The position numbers were made by a program, and so were the translations under genes. A model generated the notes under the pieces. It was not told the DNA's origin and did no database searches. It saw only the letters and a program-made list of their open reading frames with translations. Positions 9,542 through 16,212 of a stretch of DNA of 64,000 nt are shown one piece after another. Origin of the DNA: Erythrobacteraceae bacterium CFH 75059. GTDB taxonomy: Bacteria > Pseudomonadota > Alphaproteobacteria > Sphingomonadales > Sphingomonadaceae. The stretch's first letter is position 1, and each line of letters starts with the position of its first letter. The stretch is from NCBI GenBank assembly GCA_004331795.1, contig SJSR01000002.1, positions 372,001-436,000 on the forward strand, in the 5' to 3' direction.

Positions 9542-9567
9542 AACGGAGGGTGCGCGGCTTTGGTTCC
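9542..9567 (-). promoter_or_regulatory. EcfG-type (general stress response) promoter
   Basis: Reading the minus strand, GGAAC (9567-9563), a 17-base spacer and CGTT (9545-9542) match the alphaproteobacterial EcfG consensus GGAAC-N16/17-CGTT. The element ends about 21 bases before the start codon of the general stress protein gene. The match is seen directly; use by EcfG is inferred. Confidence 0.7.
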
Positions 9568-9598
9568 GCTCGCGCTGTGGACAGCCGCGACACGCGTG

Positions 9599-9627
9599 TT
9601 GCCACAGCCCTGTGCATGGAACATAAC
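9599..9627 (+). promoter_or_regulatory. Promoter of imuA-imuB
   Basis: TTGCCA (9599-9604), a 17-base spacer and CATAAC (9622-9627) resemble a housekeeping promoter. The -10 lies inside the LexA box. The predicted transcript start falls at about 9634, on an in-frame ATG. A 10-bp palindrome ACACGCGTGT (9590-9599) abuts the -35. Confidence 0.5.
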
Positions 9628-9633
9628 AGGAAC
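9619..9633 (+). promoter_or_regulatory. LexA (SOS) box upstream of imuA
   Basis: The exact direct repeat GAAC-N7-GAAC (GAAC 9619-9622, GAAC 9630-9633) is the complement of the alphaproteobacterial LexA box GTTC-N7-GTTC. It covers the predicted -10 element, so bound LexA would block transcription of imuA-imuB. Confidence 0.85.
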
Positions 9634-10437
9634 ATGAGTCTTCGACACGGATCTGCTGCCGGCCCTGCTGCTGTCATGTCCGCTCTCCCGCACAAGGTGG
9701 CCGCGGCGCGGACCGGACCGCGCGGGTCTTTGCCCGGTGAGCGCTGGCACCCGGGGAAAACCATGACAAGGCCGCCGGTTCTGCATGGGGAGGTGTTCGG
9801 CAGCGGGAATGACGCCGCGGCCTGCGCCGCTGCACTTGCTCTGGCCATGGACGGCTGGCGCAGCGCGCAGGCACGCGGTTCACTCCGCGAGGAGCAGGAT
9901 CGCCGCAGCGTGCTGTGGGTTCAGACCCGCAAGGCTGCCCGCATTGGCGGGGTGCCATACCGTCCCGGCCTTCCCGCAGATGTGGCCGACCGCCTCGTTC
10001 ATGTGCTTGCCCGCACCTGCGAGGATGCCCTGTTCGCCATGGAAGAAGGGCTGCGGTGCCGGGATCTGGCTTTCGTGCTGGGCGAAGTGGACGGCAATCC
10101 GCGCGCACTCGACTTCACCGCCTCGCGGCGTCTCAGCCTTGCGGCAGAGCGGCACGGCGTGCCGCTGTGGCTGATCCGTCTCGACGCCGAGGCCGAGCTG
10201 TCGTCGGCGCGGGCACGCTGGCGGGTGCAGGCCCGGCCGTCCTCGCCGCCGCAGTGGAATCCGGCGGCACCGGGAGCCGCGACCTGGCATGGCGAACTCT
10301 TCCGCTCGCGGCTTCATCCGCCCGGAGAATGGCTGCTGGCCTGGGACGGCGCCGGCCAGCTCGGCATCGTCTCCGCCGACGCGTTGCCGCCCATGCGCAC
10401 AGGAACCCGGCATGGCATGCGCGGACAGCCCGGCTGA
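9634..10437 (+). CDS. imuA: ImuA, mutasome accessory protein (SulA/RecA-like fold)
   Basis: Partner of ImuB and DnaE2 in damage-induced translesion synthesis. The recognisable core begins at about 9763 with VLHGEVFGSGNDAAACAAAL, then RSVLWVQTRKAARIGGVPY, LAFVLGEVDGNPRALDFTASRRL and PLWLIRLDAEAELSSARARW. It resembles RecA/SulA-type folds but has no Walker A motif. Start choice is uncertain. ATG 9634 fits the promoter (leaderless, 267 residues). ATG 9676 begins typical GC-rich codon use. ATG 9763 has GGGGA upstream but would give only 224 residues. The next gene, imuB, follows after 21 bases. Confidence 0.85.
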   Translation: MSLRHGSAAGPAAVMSALPHKVAAARTGPRGSLPGERWHPGKTMTRPPVLHGEVFGSGNDAAACAAALALAMDGWRSAQARGSLREEQDRRSVLWVQTRKAARIGGVPYRPGLPADVADRLVHVLARTCEDALFAMEEGLRCRDLAFVLGEVDGNPRALDFTASRRLSLAAERHGVPLWLIRLDAEAELSSARARWRVQARPSSPPQWNPAAPGAATWHGELFRSRLHPPGEWLLAWDGAGQLGIVSADALPPMRTGTRHGMRGQPG

Positions 10438-10458
10438 TCCATCCGCGGCAGCACGGTC

Positions 10459-12042
10459 ATGACCGGCTCGCCTCGGGCGGAACGCCGGATCCTGTCGTTC
10501 TGGTGCCCGGACCTTTCGCTCGACCGCTGGCGGCAGATGCACGGGTGCGGCGCGGGGGAGGGCGCCGATGCCGTGCCGGTGGTGCTGTTTGCCGACACCG
10601 CTCATGGCCCGCGGATTGCCGCGGCCAACGCGGCCGCCGCGGCGGGTGGGGCGCGGCGGGGCATGATGCTGGCCGATGCGCGCACCCTGTGCCCCGCGAT
10701 CCGGGCCGTTCCCGCCGATCCGACGGGTGACCGCGCCATGCTGGAGAAGCTCGCTCTGTGGGCTAGGCGCTGGGGACCGTGGAGCGCGCTCGATCCACCT
10801 GACGGCGTGATGGTGGATGTGACCGGCGCGGCGCATCTTTTCGGGGGTGAGCGGGCTTTGCTCGAGGATGTGAGGAGGCGATGCGGCAGGCGCGGATTTG
10901 GCGTGCGGGCGGCGCTGGCGCCCACCGCCGGCGCCGCGTGGGCGCTCGCCCGGCATGGTGCAGACGGCGCCGTCATCGCGGCGGGGGAGGAACCGATGCG
11001 CTGGCTTGCAGACCTGCCGGTTGCGGCGCTGCGGCTCGACGAGGACGTGCTCATCGTGCTGCGCCGGCTGGGGTTCAGGACGCTCGGCGAACTGGCGGCT
11101 GCCGCCGGCGCGCCGGGCGGACGGAGCGCGGTGCATCGCCGGTTCCGCAACCGCCGCTCCGCCGCAGCCAATCCGCTGATCCGGCTGGACCAGTTGCTGG
11201 GCCGTGTTCCCGAGCCGTTGCTGCCGATTGCCCCGCCGCACCAGCCGCTGGTGCAGCGCCGCCTGCTCGAGCCGCTCAGGCACCGCGAGCTGCTCGACCA
11301 GGTGATCGACGACTTGGCCGGCGATCTGGTGCGTGTGCTGGCCGAGCGCGGGCAAGGTGCGCGCCGGCTGGAGCTTGGTCTGTGGCGCGTCGACGGCGAT
11401 GTCGTGGCCCGCCCGCTCGAACTCGCCGCCGCCACGCGCGACCCTGCCCACATCGCCCGCCTGTTCCGGATGCGGCTCGACGATGTCGACGCCGGATTCG
11501 GGATCGAACTGGTGCGGTTGCGAAGCACATGGACTGAATCGCTTGCCAGCGCCCAGGCCGATCTCGAGCGTCAGGCGGACACGCTGGGCACTTCACTGGC
11601 TGCCTGCGTCGACCGGCTCGTCGCCCGTCTCGGCCCCCATGCCGTGCGCCGACCTGTTCCTGCCGCCAGCCACCTGCCCGAACGGGCGCAGAAATGGGTC
11701 CCTCCGCTCGACAGCGGCATGGTGGAGCAGGGGCAGTTGCGGTTTCATGCCCGACCGCTCAGGCTGCTTGAACAGCCCGAGCAGATCGCGGTGCTCTACG
11801 CCACGCCCGACGGCTATCCCCGGCGCTTCCGCTGGCGCGGCCGGGTGCACGAAGTCACGCGCGTCGAGGGACCGGAACGCATCGCGCCCGAATGGTGGCG
11901 CGAGAAAGGGACGGCACGCCTGCGCGACTATTACCGGATCGAGGACGGGGAGGGGCGCCGCTACTGGATCTATCGGCAGGGGCTGATCGGGGACGGGCGG
12001 GGCGGAGTGCCCGACTGGTTCCTCCAGGGGCTGTGGGGATGA
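10459..12042 (+). CDS. imuB: ImuB, catalytically inactive Y-family polymerase homologue
   Basis: Hub of the ImuA-ImuB-DnaE2 mutasome, which tethers the error-prone polymerase to the sliding clamp. The 527-residue protein opens with ILSFWCPDLSLDRWRQ and carries the palm-like VDVTGAAHLFGG at 119-130. Active Y-family polymerases have an acidic pair (SxDE) there, so the Glu is missing, as is typical of ImuB. Helix-hairpin-helix-like and little-finger-like regions follow. The C-terminal extension RFRWRGRVHEVTRVEGPERI is typical of ImuB. I could not assign a clamp-binding peptide with confidence. It is expressed from the LexA-controlled promoter ahead of imuA. Confidence 0.93.
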   Translation: MTGSPRAERRILSFWCPDLSLDRWRQMHGCGAGEGADAVPVVLFADTAHGPRIAAANAAAAAGGARRGMMLADARTLCPAIRAVPADPTGDRAMLEKLALWARRWGPWSALDPPDGVMVDVTGAAHLFGGERALLEDVRRRCGRRGFGVRAALAPTAGAAWALARHGADGAVIAAGEEPMRWLADLPVAALRLDEDVLIVLRRLGFRTLGELAAAAGAPGGRSAVHRRFRNRRSAAANPLIRLDQLLGRVPEPLLPIAPPHQPLVQRRLLEPLRHRELLDQVIDDLAGDLVRVLAERGQGARRLELGLWRVDGDVVARPLELAAATRDPAHIARLFRMRLDDVDAGFGIELVRLRSTWTESLASAQADLERQADTLGTSLAACVDRLVARLGPHAVRRPVPAASHLPERAQKWVPPLDSGMVEQGQLRFHARPLRLLEQPEQIAVLYATPDGYPRRFRWRGRVHEVTRVEGPERIAPEWWREKGTARLRDYYRIEDGEGRRYWIYRQGLIGDGRGGVPDWFLQGLWG

Positions 12043-12058
12043 CGCAATTCCGCAGGTT

Positions 12059-12361
12059 CTACGACCCTGCCCATGGCGAGCCGAAAAGCCCCACGGCCAG
12101 CTCGCCCCAGATCAGCGCCAGCGCCAGCGCCACGCCCGTCAGCCCCACGAGGCGCGTCCGTGACCCGCGCGACAGGCGGAGCACCAGTTCGGCAGCCCCC
12201 GCGCCCGTGACAAGCAGGAGGGTGGCGATGATGAAATCGGACGCGGTCCAGCGCACTGCGTCGGACACGGTCATCCCGAGAACGGGCAGGAGCAGCAGAA
12301 GCGGAATGACCGCCCACATCAGGTGGCGCGGCGTTCTCATCCCCCGGTTCAGAATGCCGTG
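12059..12361 (-). CDS. Small integral membrane protein, unknown function
   Basis: About 100 residues with three hydrophobic segments (AVIPLLLLLPVLGM, DFIIATLLLVTGAGAA and LVGLTGVALALALIWG), so an inner-membrane protein. The start at 12361 lies 8 bases after GGGAG; ATG 12367 is an alternative. It lies tail-to-tail with imuB with only 16 bases between. No motif reveals function, although the pattern resembles uncharacterised small membrane proteins of alphaproteobacteria. Confidence 0.65.
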   Translation of the reverse strand, partial: HGILNRGMRTPRHLMWAVIPLLLLLPVLGMTVSDAVRWTASDFIIATLLLVTGAGAAELVLRLSRGSRTRLVGLTGVALALALIWGELAVGLFGSPWAGS

Positions 12362-12435
12362 CATCGTCATTTCTCCCGCCAGCCCACTCGCTCGCCAGCG
12401 GCACCGGGCGCACGCGTCCGCCCGCACGCCTGCTT

Positions 12436-13377
12436 CTAGAGATTGGCCGGGGTGGTCGCAACGCTGGCGGCCGTCACCTCGTCGACGATCGCCTGCCGGT
12501 CCTGCCGACTGGCGCCATCCAGACCATCGAAAATGCCGCCTTCCTCGCCGCCGGTGCGCTGCAGGAACGCGATGATGTCCTCGGCCAGCCGCTCCGTCTG
12601 CGTGGCGAACAAGCCGTGCGGCTCTCCGCCATACTCCAGCAGCTCGGCCCCGGGCACCTCCTGCGCCACCACGCGCGCGGTGGCATCGATCGGCACCGTC
12701 CGGTCGTCCGTGCCGTGGATGACGAGCGTGGGCACGGTGAAGCTGGGCAGGTCAGGGCGGAAGTCGGTGGTGGCAAACGCCTGCGCCGCTTTCAGCACGG
12801 CATGGCGCGAGGCCATCATGGCCGTGTTCCAGGCCCACTGTTTCTCTTCGTCGGCAACGCGGCTGCGCACCCATCCGTCGCCGTAGAAATCCTGAAAGAA
12901 CCCGGTGAAGAACCGCCGGTAGTCGGTCTCCATTCCTTCGGCCATCTGGTCGAACGTCGACTGGGGAACGCCGTCGGGGTTCGAGTCGGTTTTGAGGAGG
13001 TACGGGACCACCGACCCGACCAGCACCGCCTGCGCCACGCCCTTGCCCCCATGCCGGCTCATGTAGCGCGCAACTTCGCCGCCCCCCATGGAGAAGCCGA
13101 CCAGGGCAACATCCCGCGTGGCGTTCATCGCCGCCATGACGTCAGCCAGATCATCGGTGAAGGTGTCGTAGTCATAGCCGCGGGGCGCATGTTCCGAATG
13201 GCCAAAGCCGCGCCGGTCGTAGGCGATGGCGCGAAACCCGCTGTCCGCGAGGGCGATCATCACCGGATCCCAGCTGTCCGCCGACAGCGGCCAGCCATGG
13301 ATGAGGACGACAGGGCGCCCCTCGCCAAGCTCCTTGACCCGGAGCTGAGTGCCATCGCGTGCGTCCACATACTTCAT
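12436..13377 (-). CDS. Alpha/beta hydrolase (non-haem chloroperoxidase/esterase type)
   Basis: Serine hydrolase of the cofactor-free haloperoxidase/esterase branch, 313 residues. The oxyanion region HGWP is at 27-30. The triad is readable as Ser96 in GFSMGG, Asp225 in HGTDD and His254 in GEPHGLF. DRRGFGHSEHAPRGYDYDTF is typical of the family. GGGGACAAGCG precedes the start at 13377. A tail of about 35 residues follows the fold. The gene diverges from the SOS-controlled radical SAM operon. The natural substrate is unknown, and a detoxifying role is only a guess. Confidence 0.9.
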   Translation of the reverse strand: MKYVDARDGTQLRVKELGEGRPVVLIHGWPLSADSWDPVMIALADSGFRAIAYDRRGFGHSEHAPRGYDYDTFTDDLADVMAAMNATRDVALVGFSMGGGEVARYMSRHGGKGVAQAVLVGSVVPYLLKTDSNPDGVPQSTFDQMAEGMETDYRRFFTGFFQDFYGDGWVRSRVADEEKQWAWNTAMMASRHAVLKAAQAFATTDFRPDLPSFTVPTLVIHGTDDRTVPIDATARVVAQEVPGAELLEYGGEPHGLFATQTERLAEDIIAFLQRTGGEEGGIFDGLDGASRQDRQAIVDEVTAASVATTPANL

Positions 13378-13483
13378 CGCTTGTCCCCGCAGGTTCCTGT
13401 GCTTCTGGAACGCCGCCTTCGGCATCTGGTTTCAGTCGGCGGCGCGCGGCCGCCGCAGGAAGGGCTGGTCAAACCATGGTTGA

Positions 13484-13498
13484 GAACATATAAGGAAC
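13484..13498 (+). promoter_or_regulatory. LexA (SOS) box upstream of the radical SAM-UdgX-dnaE2 operon
   Basis: A second exact GAAC-N7-GAAC (GAAC 13484-13487 and 13495-13498) ends three bases before the ATG at 13502. The spacer contains TATAAG (13489-13494), a good -10 hexamer, as in the imuA box. LexA binding would cover both the -10 and the AAGGA ribosome-binding-like sequence. Confidence 0.85.
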
Positions 13499-13501
13499 AA
13501 C

Positions 13502-14746
13502 ATGGCAGAGATGACGCTCATGCAGAAGCTGGAGGTGCTTGCCGACGCCGCCAAGTATGACGCTTCCTGCGCCTCGTCGGGCACGGCGCGCAAGAACTCT
13601 CTCGGGGGGAAAGGGATCGGCTCGACGGAGGGAATGGGCATCTGCCATGCCTATGCGCCGGATGGCCGTTGCATCTCGCTGCTCAAGATCCTGCTGACCA
13701 ATCACTGCATCTTCGACTGCCACTACTGCATCAACCGCAAGAGTTCCAACGTGCGGCGCGCCCGCTTCACGCCTCAGGAAGTGGTCGACCTCACGCTCAG
13801 CTTCTACCGCCGCAACTACATCGAAGGCCTGTTCCTGTCCTCCGGCATCGTGAAAAGCTCCAATCACACCATGGAACAGCTGGTGGAAGTGGCGCGCATC
13901 CTTCGGGAAGAACACGATTTTCGTGGCTACATCCATCTCAAGACCATTCCCGACGCCGATGCCGAACTGGTTCATCAGGCGGGGCTGTATGCCGACCGGG
14001 TGTCCATCAACGTGGAGTTGCCGACGGATGCCGGTCTGACCCGCCTCGCGCCCGACAAGGACGCGCGCCAGATCGAAGGGGCCATGGGCGGCGTGCGCAT
14101 GGCCATCGCGCAGGCGAAGGACGAAAAGAAGCGCTTCCGCAATGCCCCTCGCTTTGCGCCCGCCGGACAGTCCACGCAGATGATCGTGGGCGCCGACGGG
14201 GCGTCCGATGCCGACATCGTGGGCAAGGCCAGCCGGCTGTATGACGGGTTCAAGCTGCGGCGGGTCTATTACTCGGCCTTTTCGCCCATCCCGGATGCGA
14301 GCGCGGTGTTGCCGCTCAAGCGGCCGCCCCTTGTCCGTGAGCACCGCCTTTACCAGTCGGACTGGCTGATGCGGTTCTACGGCTTCTCGCCGCGCGAGGT
14401 GATGCAGGCGACCGGCGAGGATGGCAACCTGCCGCTCGACATCGATCCCAAGCTTGCCTGGGCGCTGAAGTTCAGGGACCAGTTCCCGCTGGATGTGAAC
14501 CGCGCCACGCGCGAGCAGTTGCTGCGCGTGCCGGGTCTGGGTGTGCATGCGGTCAACCGCATCATCGCCTCCCGCCGCCACCGCAGCTTGCGCTTGCAGG
14601 ACGTAGGCCGGCTCACCGCATCGATCAGCAAGGTCCGCCCCTTCATCTGCACGGTCGACTGGCGCCCCACCGCGCTGGCCGACCGGGCCGACCTGCGCGC
14701 CCTTCTGGCACCAAAAAGCGAGCAGCTTGAACTGTTTGCCGCATGA
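13502..14746 (+). CDS. Putative DNA modification/repair radical SAM protein
   Basis: Radical SAM enzyme of the family found paired with UdgX-like proteins (TIGR03916 type), 414 residues. The 4Fe-4S motif is CIFDCHYC (Cys69, Cys73, Cys76), followed by INRKSSN and the barrel motifs LFLSSGIVKSSNHTMEQ and HLKTIPDADAELV. The C-terminus holds a helix-hairpin-helix, LLRVPGLGVHAVNRIIASRR, indicating DNA or RNA contact. The reaction is not established for the family. It begins an operon: its stop overlaps the next start by four bases (ATGA), and a LexA box lies immediately upstream. Confidence 0.9.
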   Translation: MAEMTLMQKLEVLADAAKYDASCASSGTARKNSLGGKGIGSTEGMGICHAYAPDGRCISLLKILLTNHCIFDCHYCINRKSSNVRRARFTPQEVVDLTLSFYRRNYIEGLFLSSGIVKSSNHTMEQLVEVARILREEHDFRGYIHLKTIPDADAELVHQAGLYADRVSINVELPTDAGLTRLAPDKDARQIEGAMGGVRMAIAQAKDEKKRFRNAPRFAPAGQSTQMIVGADGASDADIVGKASRLYDGFKLRRVYYSAFSPIPDASAVLPLKRPPLVREHRLYQSDWLMRFYGFSPREVMQATGEDGNLPLDIDPKLAWALKFRDQFPLDVNRATREQLLRVPGLGVHAVNRIIASRRHRSLRLQDVGRLTASISKVRPFICTVDWRPTALADRADLRALLAPKSEQLELFAA

Positions 14747-16206
14747 GTTCGGCACGCTCTCTCAGGAACGTGAAGCTCGGCACCTATTACGTGGTGCAAT
14801 TGCCCGAGCCGGACGACTTCGATTTCTGGCGCGAGCGGGCGCGGATCATGGTGCAGTGCGACGTGCCGCCTGACCGGATTGCCTGGATCGAGCCGGGAGG
14901 ATCGGGCGACCTGTTCGCTCACGGTGACCGCCGCCTGCCCGTGCCTGCCGATCCGGCCCGGCCCGTGCGCGCGTCCAGACGGTTTCTGGCCTTGGCGAAG
15001 AACGCGGCGCTGCACTCCGATCCGGATCGCTGGGCGCTGCTCTACCGGCTGTTGTGGCGGCACCAGAACAACGGACGGATCATGGAGGACAAGGCCGATT
15101 GTGACGTTGCGCGGCTGGAAGCGCTCGACAAGGCGGTGCGGCGCGACAGTCACAAGATGCATGCCTTTGTCCGCTTCCGCATGGTGGAGGTCGACGATGC
15201 CGCCGGAACCCCGCAGGAGCATTACGTCGCGTGGTTCGAGCCGGAACATCACATCGTTCGGGCCAATGCCGGCTTCTTCATGCGGCGGTTCGCCAACATG
15301 CGCTGGTCCATTCTCACTCCGCGCGGCTCGCTGCATTGGGACGGGGAGGTGATGCGTGAAGGCCCGCCGGCCTTGCGAGCGGATGCACCGGCCGGGGATC
15401 CGGTGGAGGATCTGTGGCGCAGGTATTACGCCTCGATCTTCAACCCCGCGCGCCTGAAGGTCGGCGCGATGCTGAAGGAGATGCCGAGGCGGTACTGGAA
15501 GAACCTGCCCGAAGCCGCACTCATCCCCGAACTGGTGGCCGGAGCGCAGGGCCGGGAGGCGCAGATGGTCGAGGCGGGCGCTCTGGCGTTTGAGGCGCGG
15601 CCGGACTCGCTGGAGGAGATTGGCAAGGCGATCCACGCCTGCCGCAAGTGCCCGATCGGTCTCCTCGACAACACCGCGGTCATGGGCGAGGGGCCGCGCG
15701 ACGCGCCGCTGATGATCGTGGGGGAACAGCCCGGAGACAAGGAGGATCTGGCCGGCCGCCCCTTCGTCGGCCCGGCCGGCCAGTTGCTCGACCTGCATCT
15801 GGAGAAGGCAGGCATCCCGCGGGACCGGACCTACGTCACCAACGCCGTCAAGCACTTCAAATATGTCCATCGCGGCAAGTTCCGGCTGCACCAGTCGCCC
15901 GCCGCCAAGGAAATCGACACCTGCCGCTGGTGGCTCGAGGGTGAGCGCGCCCTCGTCCGCCCGCGGCTCGTTCTTGCCTTGGGGGCGAGCGCCGCCCGCG
16001 CGCTGCTCGGCAAGACGGTCAGCATCTCGCGGGCACGCGGACGCCCGCAACCTCTCGACGATGGCAGCGAGTTGTGGGTGACCGCGCATCCGTCCTACCT
16101 GCTGCGTCTGGAGGGCGAGGCGCGGGAGGCGCAGACGCGGCTTTTCGACGCGGACCTGTCGGCCGTGCGCGCGCGGCTCGAGGAGCTGTGCGCACCGGGC
16201 AGTTGA
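14743..16206 (+). CDS. DUF4130 - UdgX fusion, uracil-DNA binding/glycosylase-like protein
   Basis: 487 residues with two parts. Residues 1 to about 260 form a DUF4130-type domain (HKMHAFVRFRMVE and ANMRWSILTPRGSLHWDG). From about 300 onward lies a family-4-like uracil-DNA glycosylase of the UdgX class. It has GEQPGDKEDLAGRPFVGPAG from residue 327 and the R-loop KFRLHQSP with His383, which corresponds to the His that forms a covalent bond with uracil-DNA in mycobacterial UdgX. AHPSYLLRL gives the C-terminal HPS motif. It is translationally coupled to the radical SAM gene upstream and lies 6 bases before dnaE2, so all three are likely produced together under SOS control. Confidence 0.9.
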   Translation: MSSARSLRNVKLGTYYVVQLPEPDDFDFWRERARIMVQCDVPPDRIAWIEPGGSGDLFAHGDRRLPVPADPARPVRASRRFLALAKNAALHSDPDRWALLYRLLWRHQNNGRIMEDKADCDVARLEALDKAVRRDSHKMHAFVRFRMVEVDDAAGTPQEHYVAWFEPEHHIVRANAGFFMRRFANMRWSILTPRGSLHWDGEVMREGPPALRADAPAGDPVEDLWRRYYASIFNPARLKVGAMLKEMPRRYWKNLPEAALIPELVAGAQGREAQMVEAGALAFEARPDSLEEIGKAIHACRKCPIGLLDNTAVMGEGPRDAPLMIVGEQPGDKEDLAGRPFVGPAGQLLDLHLEKAGIPRDRTYVTNAVKHFKYVHRGKFRLHQSPAAKEIDTCRWWLEGERALVRPRLVLALGASAARALLGKTVSISRARGRPQPLDDGSELWVTAHPSYLLRLEGEAREAQTRLFDADLSAVRARLEELCAPGS

Positions 16207-16212
16207 GCCGCC

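Noticed and set aside
13407-13431. Possible plus-strand EcfG promoter GGAAC-N17-GTT before the radical SAM gene
   Set aside because: The C before GTT is missing and a better promoter overlaps the LexA box downstream.
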